This document shows, piece after piece, positions 33,943-42,774 of a stretch of 45,339 nucleotides of DNA; position 1 is the first letter of the stretch, and the number at the start of each line of letters is the position of its first letter. The stretch covers positions 1 to 45,339 of the forward strand of contig WHSZ01000053.1 in assembly GCA_009379845.1 (NCBI GenBank), given 5' to 3'. This stretch comes from Pseudonocardiaceae bacterium. Lineage in GTDB: Bacteria > Actinomycetota > Actinomycetes > Mycobacteriales > Pseudonocardiaceae. A program made the position numbers and the translations under genes. Below the pieces are notes generated by a model. It was not told where the DNA came from. It did no database searches and was given only the letters and a program-made list of their open reading frames with translations.

Positions 33943-34923
33943 TCAGGCAGCGGCGAGTTCGAGCTGCTCACTGAGCAAGTCCGCGAGCGCGTTGACCACT
34001 CGCAGCACCGGTACGGCCGCGCCGGTCAGATCGGCCAGCTCCACCACGGCACGCAGGATCGCGTCCAGCTCGAGGGGTTTACCCTTCTCGAGGTCCTGCA
34101 GGGTCGATGTCTTGTGCTCGCCGGCCCGCTCGGCGCCGGCCAGCCGCCGTTCGATGGAGATGTCCGGACGCACACCGAGATTCGCGGCCACTTCGAGGGT
34201 TTCCCGCATCATCTCGATGACCAGGCCGCGGGTGCTCATGTGCTGGCAGATTCCGATCATCGACGCACGGGTCAGCGCGCTGATCGGATTGAAGGCGATA
34301 TTGCCCATCAACTTGACCCAGATATCCCGGCGCAGGTCCGTTTCGATTGGACACTTGAGACCACCGGCGATCATGGCGTCGGCGAATTCCCTGCACCGGG
34401 CGGACTGCGTCCCGTCCGGTTCGCCGATGGACAGCCGAGTTCCCTCCAGGTGCCGGATCTGCCCCGGCGCGGAGATCTCGGTGGCCGCGTACACGACGCA
34501 GCCGATCGCGCGGTGAACCGGCAACGCCGCGCTCACCGCACCGCCAGGGTCCACGCTCTCGATCCGGTGTCCCTGGTACTTGCCTGACATCCCGTGGAAG
34601 TACCACCACGGAATCCCGTTCTGTGCCGCGATGATCGTGGTCCCGTCGTGCAACATCGGCCGCACGAGCGGGCCGCACGCGGCATATTGGTTGGCTTTGA
34701 GCCCGAGGAAGATGTGATCCACGGGCCCCACTTCGGTTGGCTGGTCGGTGGCGTGCGGGTGCGCGGTGAAATCACCGCGCGGACTGTGCACGTGCACTCC
34801 GGATTGGCGAATAGCTTGTAGGTGAGCTCCGCGCGCGATGAGGTGTACCTCGGCCCCCGCACGATGGAGGCTGGCACCGACGTACGCGCCGATAGCGCCG
34901 GCACCAAGAACAGCAACTCTCAC
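33943..34923 (-). CDS. Ketopantoate reductase-family protein, candidate oxalyl-CoA reductase
   Basis: 326 residues from a GTG preceded by GGAG. The Rossmann motif VLGAGAIGAYVG begins at residue 4. The conserved Lys/Asn positions lie in FLGLKANQY, AAQNGIPWWYF, and the catalytic Lys in DIWVKLMGNIAFNPISALT. The family is PanE/ApbA. In Methylobacterium extorquens a PanE-family protein (PanE2) reduces oxalyl-CoA to glyoxylate with NADPH and is encoded with oxalate genes. The presence of a clear formyl-CoA:oxalate transferase 2.3 kb away supports that role over pantothenate synthesis. It is divergent from the DUF6457-like gene across operator site A. Confidence 0.8.
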   Translation of the reverse strand: MRVAVLGAGAIGAYVGASLHRAGAEVHLIARGAHLQAIRQSGVHVHSPRGDFTAHPHATDQPTEVGPVDHIFLGLKANQYAACGPLVRPMLHDGTTIIAAQNGIPWWYFHGMSGKYQGHRIESVDPGGAVSAALPVHRAIGCVVYAATEISAPGQIRHLEGTRLSIGEPDGTQSARCREFADAMIAGGLKCPIETDLRRDIWVKLMGNIAFNPISALTRASMIGICQHMSTRGLVIEMMRETLEVAANLGVRPDISIERRLAGAERAGEHKTSTLQDLEKGKPLELDAILRAVVELADLTGAAVPVLRVVNALADLLSEQLELAAA

Positions 34924-34950
34924 AACGGCTCCGTTCTTGCGTCGGAAGGT

Positions 34951-34963
34951 GTATGCAGTATAC
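34951..34963. promoter_or_regulatory. Operator site A, GTATGCAGTATAC
   Basis: A near-palindrome (GTAT...ATAC ends) in the 89-base gap between the divergent panE-like and DUF6457-like genes. The same core occurs at 35394, 45139 and, in weaker form, 44927. The site fits the TnGTnnnACnA-like operators of FCD-type GntR regulators, and such a regulator is encoded at 44119-44868. Confidence 0.7.
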
Positions 34964-35012
34964 GGTATGAGCCAGCCTGGTCAACGGGTCGATCCCCGGG
35001 AGGCGACACGCC

Positions 35013-35258
35013 ATGGACACGCTTACCGACTGGACTTCCGCGGTGTGCTCGGATCTCGGCCTCAACGCCGACGAGCTTGACTGCGCGGTGGCCACGCGAA
35101 TCGAACACGAAGTTCGCAGGGGGCTGCCGCGATCGATGGCGCCAGTGACCGTTTACCTGCTCGGCGTGGCCGTCGGTCGTGGACTGTCCCCCGAGGATGC
35201 CGCCGCACGCCTCGATGAACTGATCCGGCAACGGTGCGGCATCGACTGGCGCGATTGA
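35013..35258 (+). CDS. Small DUF6457-like (MobA-associated type) protein
   Basis: 81 residues: TLTDWTSAVCSDLGLNADEL, then a helix AVATRIEHEVRRGLPRS, then MAPVTVYLLGVAVGRGLSPEDAAARLDELI. A helical bundle with a Pro-Val-Thr-Val-Tyr-Leu-Leu-Gly core resembles the small actinobacterial DUF6457 proteins often found next to or fused with MobA and formate dehydrogenase accessory genes. GGGAGG precedes the ATG by 9 bases. The link to molybdenum is curious because the formate dehydrogenase here is metal-free. It might instead be a small regulator or adaptor. Family call is moderate. Confidence 0.65.
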   Translation: MDTLTDWTSAVCSDLGLNADELDCAVATRIEHEVRRGLPRSMAPVTVYLLGVAVGRGLSPEDAAARLDELIRQRCGIDWRD

Positions 35259-35320
35259 CGGGCGGCGATTGACGGGCGGCGATTGACGGGCGGCGATTGA
35301 CAGGCCGCGATTGACAGGCA
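35251..35320. repeat. Five tandem 14-base repeats across the stop of the small gene
   Basis: GCGATTGACGGGCG is repeated three times exactly, then two copies with changed ends (GACAGGCC, GACAGGCA). Each copy contains TGA, and 14 is not a multiple of three, so stop codons appear in all frames. The first copy holds the actual stop codon (35256-35258). The repeat sits between the small gene and operator site B. Confidence 0.92.
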
Positions 35321-35393
35321 CGGACCCCGCGAGCCGGCGCGCAGGGCGCTCTAGACAACCAACCGGCTTGGGGTCCAGTATGACGTCCATATG

Positions 35394-35406
35394 GTATGCA
35401 GTATGC
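35394..35406. promoter_or_regulatory. Operator site B, GTATGCAGTATGC
   Basis: The core differs from site A by one base. It lies 23-35 bases upstream of the TPP-enzyme start codon, so a bound repressor would block the promoter or early transcription. CATATGG directly before it adds a further palindromic element. It is the only clear signal in the 170-base gap besides the 14-base repeats. Confidence 0.7.
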
Positions 35407-35428
35407 GGTAGCCGCTAGGTGTGAGGAG

Positions 35429-37177
35429 ATGACGACGGAAATGGCGCAGCTGGCCAAAACAATGTCCGAGAGCGACGCACAGTCCAATGAGACGGAAAGC
35501 GCCGGCGAGCCCGAACTGATATCCGGTGGACATCTGGTGGCCAAGGCGCTCAAGGCGGAGGGCGTGGACGTCATCTTCACCCTGTGCGGCGGGCACATCA
35601 TCGACATCTACGACGGGTGCGTCGACGAAGGCATCGACGTGATCGACGTACGGCACGAGCAGGTGGCCGCGCACGCCGCCGACGCCTATGCACGGATCAC
35701 CGGAAAGCCGGGCTGTGCCGTGGTCACGGCCGGACCCGGCACCACCGACACCATGACGGGTGTCGCGAACGCGTTCCGGGCGGAGAGCCCGATGCTGCTG
35801 ATCGGCGGGCAGGGCGCGCTGACCCAGCACAAGATGGGCTCGCTGCAGGACCTGCCGCACGTCGACCTGATGAACCCGATCACCAAGTTCGCGGCCACCG
35901 TGCCGGCCACCGAGCGAGTGGCCGACCTGGTGTCGATGGCATTCCGCGAGTGCTACCACGGCTCCCCTGGACCTTCATTCCTCGAGATCCCACGGGACGT
36001 GCTGGATGCCAAGGTTCCGTTGGAGAAGGCGCGTATCCCCGAAGCCGGGCACTACCGCGCTTCCACGCACAGCGCCGGCGACCCCGAAGCCGTCGAGCAG
36101 CTCGCGGATCTCGTCACCCAGGCGGAAAAGCCGTGCATCCTGCTCGGCAGCCAGGTGTGGACCTGCCGGGCGACGGATTCGGCTATCGAATTCGTCCGCT
36201 CCCTCAACGTGCCCGCGTACATGAACGGTTCGGGTCGCGGCACGCTCGCCCCGGACGACCCGCACCACCTGCAGCTGTCCAGGCGGTACGCGTTCCAGAA
36301 CGCCGACCTGATCATCGTGGTCGGCACCCCGTTCGACTTCCGGATGGGCTACGGGAAGCGGCTGTCCCAATCGGCGAAGGTGGTGCAGATCGACCTCGAC
36401 TACCGGACGGTCGGCCGCAACCGGGATATCGACCTCGGCATCGTCGGCGATGCCGGCCGAGTGCTCTCCGCGGTCACCGAGGCGGCATCCGGCCGCGGGC
36501 ACAACGGTGCCGCGGAACGCAAGGCATGGCTGGAAGAGCTCCGCGGTGTGGAGAACCAGGCTTACGAGAAGCGCCTCCCCCGCCAGCTTTCCGACGCGAG
36601 CCCGATCGATCCGTACCGGCTGGTGCACGAGATCAACGAGTTTCTCACCGAGGACTCGCTCTACATCGGCGACGGCGGCGACATCGTCACCTTCTCAGGA
36701 CAGGTGGTACAGCCGAAGTCCCCCGGCCACTGGATGGACCCCGGCCCACTCGGCACCCTCGGCGTCGGTGTTCCGTTCGTGATGGCGGCCAAGTACGCCC
36801 GCCCGGACAAGGAGATCGTGTGCCTGTTCGGGGACGGCGCGTTCAGCCTCACAGGGTGGGACTTCGAAACGCTGGTCCGGTTCGACCTTCCGTTCATTGG
36901 AATTGTCGGAAACAACTCGTCGATGAACCAGATCCGGTACGGACAAATCGAAAAGTATGGCGAAAGTCGCGGCCGTGTCGGCAACACGCTCGGCAAGGTG
37001 CCGTACGGGGAATTCGCTCGCATGCTCGGTGGCTATGGCGAGGAGGTCACCGATCCGGCGGACATCCGTCCCGCACTGGAACGCGCCCGCGCATCCGGAA
37101 AGCCTTCACTGATCAACGTATGGGTCGATCCCGAGGTATACGCCCCGGGAACCATGAACCAAACCATGTACAAGTGA
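35429..37177 (+). CDS. TPP-dependent oxalyl-CoA decarboxylase / 2-hydroxyacyl-CoA lyase-like enzyme
   Basis: 582 residues. The PYR domain has the activating Glu77 in [23 protein letters not shown] middle nucleotide/CoA domain follows. The PP domain has [10 protein letters not shown] and VGNNSSMNQ. The segment [20 protein letters not shown] matches the human 2-hydroxyacyl-CoA lyase pattern MGAFQEFPQVE, whereas classical oxalyl-CoA decarboxylase has a Tyr-Glu pair there. It is followed after 26 bases by formyl-CoA:oxalate transferase, and both substrate classes yield formyl-CoA. The C-terminus ([15 protein letters not shown]) is a likely active-site lid. An upstream start at 35396 would cover operator B, so the ATG at 35429 with AGGTGTGAGGAG is preferred. 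Confidence 0.85.
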   Translation: MTTEMAQLAKTMSESDAQSNETESAGEPELISGGHLVAKALKAEGVDVIFTLCGGHIIDIYDGCVDEGIDVIDVRHEQVAAHAADAYARITGKPGCAVVTAGPGTTDTMTGVANAFRAESPMLLIGGQGALTQHKMGSLQDLPHVDLMNPITKFAATVPATERVADLVSMAFRECYHGSPGPSFLEIPRDVLDAKVPLEKARIPEAGHYRASTHSAGDPEAVEQLADLVTQAEKPCILLGSQVWTCRATDSAIEFVRSLNVPAYMNGSGRGTLAPDDPHHLQLSRRYAFQNADLIIVVGTPFDFRMGYGKRLSQSAKVVQIDLDYRTVGRNRDIDLGIVGDAGRVLSAVTEAASGRGHNGAAERKAWLEELRGVENQAYEKRLPRQLSDASPIDPYRLVHEINEFLTEDSLYIGDGGDIVTFSGQVVQPKSPGHWMDPGPLGTLGVGVPFVMAAKYARPDKEIVCLFGDGAFSLTGWDFETLVRFDLPFIGIVGNNSSMNQIRYGQIEKYGESRGRVGNTLGKVPYGEFARMLGGYGEEVTDPADIRPALERARASGKPSLINVWVDPEVYAPGTMNQTMYK

Positions 37178-37203
37178 CGGCCCTCGCGAGGGAGAACAAA
37201 ACC

Positions 37204-38433
37204 ATGGCAAAGGCGCTCGAGGGTGTTCGCGTTCTCGACATGACACATGTCCAATCCGGGCCGTCCTGCACGCAGATTCTGGCCTGGCTCGGTGCGGACG
37301 TTGTCAAGATCGAATCACCGACCGGGGATATCACCCGAAGTCAGCTCCGCGATCTGCCCGATGTGGACAGTTTGTATTTCACGATGCTCAACTGCAACAA
37401 GCGGAGCATCACGTTGAATATGAAAAGCGATGAAGGCAAAGAGCTTTTCACGAACATGCTTCCGCATTTCGACGTGCTCGCGGAGAACTTTGGTCCGGGC
37501 GCGGTGGACCGAATGGGTTTCAGCTGGGAGAAGTTGCAAGAAATCAATCCGCGGCTGATCTACGCGTCGATCAAAGGCTTCGGGGAGGGCCCGTACACGC
37601 ATTACAAGGCGTACGAGGTTGTCGCCCAAGCCATGGGTGGCTCGATGAGCACCACGGGTTTCGACGATGGTCCGCCGCTGGCTACGGGTGCGCAGATCGG
37701 TGACTCGGGTACCGGGATCCACACCGTCGCCGGCATTCTCGCCGCGCTGTATCAGCGGGAGCACACCGGAACCGGGCAGCGAGTCACCGTCGCGATGCAG
37801 CATTCGGTGCTCAACCTGTGCCGCGTCAAACTGCGTGACCAGCAGCGCCTCACACACGGCCCGCTCGCTGAGTACCCGAACGAGGAGTTCGGCGACGAGG
37901 TGCCCCGTTCCGGCAACGCCTCCGGCGGCGGACAGCCCGGTTGGGCCGTCAAGTGCCACCCCGGCGGCCCGAACGATTACATCTACGTGATCGTGCAACC
38001 GGTCGGCTGGGAGCCGATCACCAAGCTGATCGGCCGCCCTGAAATCGCGAACGATCCGGAGTGGAGCACCCCGAAAGCACGGCTGTCCAAGTTGGACAAG
38101 ATGTTCCAGATGATCGAGGAGTGGTCGAGCAATCACGGGAAGTGGGAAGTGCTCGAAAAACTCAACGAACACAACATCCCATGCGGTCCGATCCTGTCCA
38201 CAAAGGAACTCATCGAAGATCAATCGCTTGCGGACAACGACATGATCGTGCGGGTGGACCACCCCGAACGGGGCGACTTCGCGACCGTTGGCTGCCCCAT
38301 CAAACTGTCCAATTCCACCGTGGACGTCGCGCGCTCCCCGCTGCTCGGGGAGCACAACCGCGATGTCTACGAGAGCGAGCTGGGCGTGCCGGCGTCCAAA
38401 CTCGCCGAGCTCGAGGCGAACGGAGTGATTTGA
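37204..38433 (+). CDS. frc: Formyl-CoA:oxalate CoA-transferase (class III)
   Basis: 409 residues. The match to Oxalobacter Frc is very close: [11 protein letters not shown] (with Gln17), [31 protein letters not shown], and [12 protein letters not shown], where Asp167 is the acyl-anhydride-forming residue. The glycine loop [10 protein letters not shown] that covers the active site is present. It is slightly shorter than the 428-residue Oxalobacter enzyme because an insertion before the glycine loop is missing. The reaction is formyl-CoA plus oxalate giving formate plus oxalyl-CoA. It lies 26 bases after the TPP enzyme and 3 before the acyl-CoA synthetase, in one operon. This is the strongest evidence for oxalate use. 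Confidence 0.93.
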   Translation: MAKALEGVRVLDMTHVQSGPSCTQILAWLGADVVKIESPTGDITRSQLRDLPDVDSLYFTMLNCNKRSITLNMKSDEGKELFTNMLPHFDVLAENFGPGAVDRMGFSWEKLQEINPRLIYASIKGFGEGPYTHYKAYEVVAQAMGGSMSTTGFDDGPPLATGAQIGDSGTGIHTVAGILAALYQREHTGTGQRVTVAMQHSVLNLCRVKLRDQQRLTHGPLAEYPNEEFGDEVPRSGNASGGGQPGWAVKCHPGGPNDYIYVIVQPVGWEPITKLIGRPEIANDPEWSTPKARLSKLDKMFQMIEEWSSNHGKWEVLEKLNEHNIPCGPILSTKELIEDQSLADNDMIVRVDHPERGDFATVGCPIKLSNSTVDVARSPLLGEHNRDVYESELGVPASKLAELEANGVI

Positions 38434-38436
38434 GTT

Positions 38437-40581
38437 ATGACCAGTGACGACGCCGGCAAGGCAACCGTCCGCGAGATTCTCGGCAAGGCTCGCGCGGAGG
38501 GCCGCGAGGCGTTGACCGGTCCGGAAGGTAAACGGATCTGCGACGCCTACGGCATCCCCACCCCGGCGGAGGGCCTGGCCACCACCGTTGACGAAGCGGC
38601 CTCCCTGCTCATGGAGATCGGGGCACCGGTGGCGATGAAGATCGTTTCTCCGGACATCCTGCACAAGACCGAAGCCGGCGGCGTGATCGTCGGGGTGGAC
38701 AGCGAGGCCGCCGCGAAGGACGCCTTCGAAAAGATCGTCGCCAGCGCCAAGAAGTACGACCCGTCCGCGAACATCACCGGCGTCCAAGTACAGCAGATGC
38801 TCGGCGGCGGGCACGAGGTCATCGTCGGCTCGGTGACCGATCCGACATTCGGCAAGGTCGTCGCGTTCGGACTCGGTGGCGTGCTCGTCGAGGTGCTCAA
38901 GGACGTGACGTTCCGGCTCGCGCCGCTGGATCTCGCCGAGGCGCGGTCCATGGTGGATGGAATCAAATCCGGCGAGATCCTGCGTGGCGCGCGGGGTTCC
39001 GATCCGGTGGACTTGGACGCGCTGGCGGACATCATCCACCGGGTCGGGACCCTGGTCACGGATTTCCCTGAGATCAGCGAGTTCGACCTCAACCCGGTGT
39101 TCGCGACCGCGGACGGCGCCTGTGCCGCCGATATCCGAATCCTGGTGGAGACCGGTGAGGTAACCGAACCGGAGCGGCCGTCCCAGGAAGAGATCATGCG
39201 GGTAATGGACCGGATGATGAATCCGCGTGCCGTCGCCGTCATCGGTGCGTCCTCGGAAGAGGGCAAGATCGGCAACTCGGTGATGAAGAACCTGCAGGGC
39301 GGTGGATACGCGGGGAAGATCTATCCGATCAACCCGAAGGCAACGGAAATCCTCGGGTACCAGGCGTATCCGTCGATCAGCGACGTGCCCGGTGAGGTGG
39401 ACGTCGCGGTGTTCACCGTGCCGGCCAAGTTCGTCGCCAGCTCGATCGCGGAATGCGGGAAGAAAGGCGTGCCGGCAGCCGTGCTGATCCCGTCCGGGTT
39501 CGCCGAGACCGGCAATGTTGAGTTGCAAGAGGAGGTGGTGGAAACCGCCAAGCAGCACGGCGTACGGCTACTCGGGCCGAACATCTACGGCTACTACTAC
39601 ACCCCGCAGAACCTGTGTGCGACCTTCTGCACCCCGTACGACGTGCGTGGCAGCGTGGCATTGACCTCGCAGAGCGGTGGTATCGGCATGGCCATTCTCG
39701 GCTACAGCCGCACCACGAAGATGGGTGTCTCCGCGATCGTCGGGCTCGGCAACAAGTCCGATATCGACGAGGACGACCTGCTGACCTTCTTCGAGCAGGA
39801 CGACAACACGCAATGTGTCGCCATGCATCTCGAGGACCTGAAGGACGGCAGGGCCTTTGTGGATACCGCCAAGCGGATGACGAAGAAGAAGCCGGTCGTG
39901 GTGCTCAAGGCGGGACGCACCGCGATGGGAGCCCGCGCGGCGAGCTCACACACCGGCGCCCTTGCCGGCGACGACAAGGTTTACGACGACATTCTCCGCC
40001 AGGCCGGCGTGGTCCGCGCACCGGGCCTGAACGAGATGCTCGACTACGCGCGGGCGTTGCCGTTGCTCCCGACCCCGCGGGGTGAGAACGTCGTCATCAT
40101 CACCGGCGCCGGCGGGTCGGGTGTGCTGCTCTCCGACGCGTGCGTCGAGGCCGGACTGTCCTTGATGGACATTCCGCCGGACCTGGATGAGGCGTTCCGA
40201 CGCTATATTCCGCCATTCGGCGCCGCGGGCAACCCGATCGACATCACGGGCGGCGAGCCCCCGTCCACATACGAGTCGACGATCCGGCTCGGCCTCGAGG
40301 ACCCGCGCATCGACGCGCTGATTCTCGGGTACTGGCACACCATCGTCACTCCGCCTATGGTGTTCGCCGAGCTGACCGCTCGGGTTGTCGAAGAGGCACG
40401 GGCAAAGGGCATCGACAAGCCCGTTGTCGCTTCCCTTGCCGGTGACACCGAGGTCGAGAAGGCGAGCGATTACCTGTTCGACCACCGCATTATCGCCCAT
40501 CCCTACACCACGGAGCGCCCGGTCGCGGCGCTTGGCGCCAAGTACCGATGGGCGCGCTCCGCCGGACTGATCACGAAGTGA
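38437..40581 (+). CDS. ADP-forming acyl-CoA synthetase, beta-alpha order
   Basis: 714 residues. The N-terminal ATP-grasp part (about 1-240) has GIPTPAEGLA, PVAMKIVSPDILHKTEAGGVIVGV and a Pro/Glu end EFDLNPVF. It is followed by the CoA-binding and ligase part (265-714) with VAVIGASSEEGKIGNSVMKNL, GPNIYGYY, SQSGGIGMAI and the phosphohistidine region ASSHTGALAGDD. Acetate:CoA ligases (PatZ/Acd) usually have the alpha-beta order, and here it is reversed. The reaction is reversible: acyl-CoA plus ADP plus Pi to acid plus ATP. In this operon it may drain formyl-CoA with ATP gain, or make oxalyl-CoA to prime the transferase. Confidence 0.9.
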   Translation: MTSDDAGKATVREILGKARAEGREALTGPEGKRICDAYGIPTPAEGLATTVDEAASLLMEIGAPVAMKIVSPDILHKTEAGGVIVGVDSEAAAKDAFEKIVASAKKYDPSANITGVQVQQMLGGGHEVIVGSVTDPTFGKVVAFGLGGVLVEVLKDVTFRLAPLDLAEARSMVDGIKSGEILRGARGSDPVDLDALADIIHRVGTLVTDFPEISEFDLNPVFATADGACAADIRILVETGEVTEPERPSQEEIMRVMDRMMNPRAVAVIGASSEEGKIGNSVMKNLQGGGYAGKIYPINPKATEILGYQAYPSISDVPGEVDVAVFTVPAKFVASSIAECGKKGVPAAVLIPSGFAETGNVELQEEVVETAKQHGVRLLGPNIYGYYYTPQNLCATFCTPYDVRGSVALTSQSGGIGMAILGYSRTTKMGVSAIVGLGNKSDIDEDDLLTFFEQDDNTQCVAMHLEDLKDGRAFVDTAKRMTKKKPVVVLKAGRTAMGARAASSHTGALAGDDKVYDDILRQAGVVRAPGLNEMLDYARALPLLPTPRGENVVIITGAGGSGVLLSDACVEAGLSLMDIPPDLDEAFRRYIPPFGAAGNPIDITGGEPPSTYESTIRLGLEDPRIDALILGYWHTIVTPPMVFAELTARVVEEARAKGIDKPVVASLAGDTEVEKASDYLFDHRIIAHPYTTERPVAALGAKYRWARSAGLITK

Positions 40582-40584
40582 TTC

Positions 40585-40622
40585 GGTGTGCCCGCTGGTC
40601 AGCACCGGCCAGCGGGCACACC
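40585..40622 (+). terminator. Strong hairpin after the acyl-CoA synthetase gene
   Basis: GGTGTGCCCGCTGG (40585-40598) and CCAGCGGGCACACC (40609-40622) are perfect 14-base complements around 10 bases, 3 bases after the stop. No T-run follows. Hairpins without U-tails are common at actinobacterial operon ends, so this probably attenuates or ends the oxalate operon before the transporter genes. Confidence 0.7.
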
Positions 40623-40701
40623 GCACTCGGTCCCGCACAAGCAGGACGAATCGAGGGGACTCGAGCCCAAAACTGGTGCATCGAAATCAGGAGGTCCAAC
40701 G

Positions 40702-42213
40702 GTGGATACCTCAGAAACCCCACCCGCTGGGCAGCCGAGTGGCGAAGCGACTGCCTCCCACGAAGTTGACCAGGAGAGAGTCTGGCGAGCCGGCAAGCTG
40801 GAGCCGATGCCGATTCGCAAACTGCCCGACGCTCCACCGTCCATCCACCTTCTCGGACCGACCGTTTTCCTGGTCGCACTCGGCGTGGGGATGGGCGAGT
40901 CCTACATGTGGCCGAGGCTGGTACTCGTCTTCGGCCCGGAGATCAGATGGCTGTTCCTGATCGGTGTCACGCTCCAGGCGATCGTGATGCTGGAGATGGC
41001 ACGGTACGCCATGGCCACCGGGGAAAGTATTTTCTTCGGCGCCGCGAGGGTTTTCAAACCCATCATGTGGTTCTTCTTCACGGTGGCGATACTGGTCTAT
41101 ATCTGGCCGGGCCACCTATCGGCGGGAGCCGCCGCCTTCGAGGAGTTAACAGGCATACCTTGGCTGGTGACGGCCTGCGTTGGATTGATCTTGGTGGGGA
41201 TCGTGTTCAGCCTCGCCAAGATTATCTACAACCTTCTGGAAAACGTGCTTTCCATCTTGATCGGTGTGCTGGTTGTCGGCACGGCGATCATCGCGTCCCT
41301 CGTCGGTAGCTGGAGCGATCTGGGTAGCACCCTTGGTGGCATGTTCGCCTTCGGCTACTTCCCTGACGGGATGATGTCCGAGGCGTGGTTCCCGATCGTG
41401 GTCGGATCGATCGCGTTCGCCGGCCCGTCCGGCATGCAGCAGATGTGGTACACGCTGCATTTGCGGGACAGTGGCGCCGGTATGGGCTCGCACATTCCGA
41501 AGGTGCGCGGCCTGCGACACGCCGGCGAGGAAGAGAAGATGCCGTCCCGCGGGTTCATGTTCGACACCAGTGATCCTGACGAGATGCACAAGTGGCGCGG
41601 CTGGCGCCGTTGGGTCACCTGGGATGCGGTGCTGCTGTTCTGGGGCATCACCATGCTGGTGACGATCTCGTTCACGGTGCTCGCCCAGGCGGCGGCACGG
41701 GATAATCCGAACGTTGCTCAGCTGATCGAGTCGGGTGAGCGGGAAGCGGCATTGAGCGCGATGTCCGACTCCTTCGCTTCGGTCGGCGGGCCGCTACTCG
41801 GCGGGCTGTTCTTCGGATTCATCGCATTGATCGGTCTGAACGCCACGCTCGGTCTGTTCGACTCGTTTTCCCGTGGCCAGGCGGACATGACATACCACTT
41901 CGTGCCCGGCGCGCGCCGGCTCAAGATGTCGCACCTCTACGCTGGTTTCCTGTGGGGTGTGATCGCCTTCGGTATCGCCATCCTGCTGTTCGGTCCGGCC
42001 GATGGTCCGAGTGGCGTGCTGGACATCCTCGCGTTCCTCTCCACATTCGCCATGGGTGCCTACTGCGTTGTGTTGCTGCTGGTGAACAACCGAATGTTGC
42101 CGAAACCCATCCGTCCGAAGTGGTGGACCAACGCGATCATCGGGTTCGGCGCGGTGTTCTACCTCGGCATGCTGTTCTACAGTCTGTTCGCCTACGGCGT
42201 GGTTGTGAGTTGA
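40702..42213 (+). CDS. NRAMP-like membrane transporter lacking metal motifs
   Basis: 503 residues from the GTG at 40702, 7 bases after AGGAGG. About eleven to twelve membrane helices follow a 45-residue acidic cytosolic tail. Helix 1 (FLVALGVGMGESYMWPR) replaces the NRAMP DPGN motif. The position of the MPH motif in helix 6 holds AFAGPSGMQQMWYTLHLRD, as in divergent NRAMP-like proteins that keep the RD-x-G-x-GMG loop. Loss of both metal motifs suggests that it does not carry bare Mn/Fe. With the oxalate genes upstream and TerC downstream, uptake of oxalate or a metal-oxalate complex is a testable idea. Confidence 0.8.
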   Translation: MDTSETPPAGQPSGEATASHEVDQERVWRAGKLEPMPIRKLPDAPPSIHLLGPTVFLVALGVGMGESYMWPRLVLVFGPEIRWLFLIGVTLQAIVMLEMARYAMATGESIFFGAARVFKPIMWFFFTVAILVYIWPGHLSAGAAAFEELTGIPWLVTACVGLILVGIVFSLAKIIYNLLENVLSILIGVLVVGTAIIASLVGSWSDLGSTLGGMFAFGYFPDGMMSEAWFPIVVGSIAFAGPSGMQQMWYTLHLRDSGAGMGSHIPKVRGLRHAGEEEKMPSRGFMFDTSDPDEMHKWRGWRRWVTWDAVLLFWGITMLVTISFTVLAQAAARDNPNVAQLIESGEREAALSAMSDSFASVGGPLLGGLFFGFIALIGLNATLGLFDSFSRGQADMTYHFVPGARRLKMSHLYAGFLWGVIAFGIAILLFGPADGPSGVLDILAFLSTFAMGAYCVVLLLVNNRMLPKPIRPKWWTNAIIGFGAVFYLGMLFYSLFAYGVVVS

Positions 42214-42214
42214 C

Positions 42215-42748
42215 ATGGATACCGCACATCTGCACCGCCTCGGGGAGGTCGCGCTTCCCGGATTCGCGGTGGGTTTGGTCGGCGGCGTCACCGCCGGTGG
42301 GCTGGCGGCCGTTGTCGGCCAGCCCACTGGCTGGGCACTGACCACGATGCTCGCGCTCGGGCTGCCGCTCGCGTTGCTCGGTGGCGGGTACGGATTGCTG
42401 ATCGCGTACGGGCGAGTGCGCATCGGCGGCTTCGCACCGGTCGCGTTGTACTGGCTGGTCGGCTTTCCGATCGCCCGGCTCATCCATGAGGTCGCCACCC
42501 GCGCGGTGCTGACCGGCGAGCCGAGCCTGCCAAACGATCTGATCGGTTTCCTTGCCTACCAAGGAATCGTCAGCGCGGGCTTCGCGATCGGGTTCCTCTG
42601 GTTGCACGAGCGGCTGGCACCGAGGTGGTGGCGGCGAGTCAGCGGGCACAACCCGCTCGCCGAGCGCGTCTACTCCGGTTACGCCGCCCACGCCGAAGCG
42701 ATGTGGGAGGCGAAGCAAGCGCGCAAGCGCAACCGTGCGACCCGATAA
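42215..42748 (+). CDS. Small membrane protein, partner of the NRAMP-like transporter
   Basis: 177 residues, beginning 1 base after the transporter stop, so the two are coupled. Four hydrophobic helices can be seen: GFAVGLVGGVTAGGLAAVV, ALTTMLALGLPLALLGGGYGLLIAY, FAPVALYWLVGFPIARLI, and GIVSAGFAIGFLWLHERL. The C-terminal 40 residues are basic and cytosolic (AEAMWEAKQARKRNRATR). I do not recognise the family. It may be a subunit or chaperone of the transporter. Confidence 0.8.
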   Translation: MDTAHLHRLGEVALPGFAVGLVGGVTAGGLAAVVGQPTGWALTTMLALGLPLALLGGGYGLLIAYGRVRIGGFAPVALYWLVGFPIARLIHEVATRAVLTGEPSLPNDLIGFLAYQGIVSAGFAIGFLWLHERLAPRWWRRVSGHNPLAERVYSGYAAHAEAMWEAKQARKRNRATR

Positions 42749-42774
42749 CCGCGTAGCGCGGCAGAAAGGCGGCT

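Noticed and set aside
35429..37177. Housekeeping acetolactate synthase IlvB
   Set aside because: No IlvN small subunit nearby, HACL-like MGxxQxxP segment, and tight coupling to frc.
37315..39558. 747-codon open frame on the minus strand over frc and the acyl-CoA synthetase
   Set aside because: It spans two well-identified opposite genes, is rich in His/Arg/Asp and has no recognisable domain.
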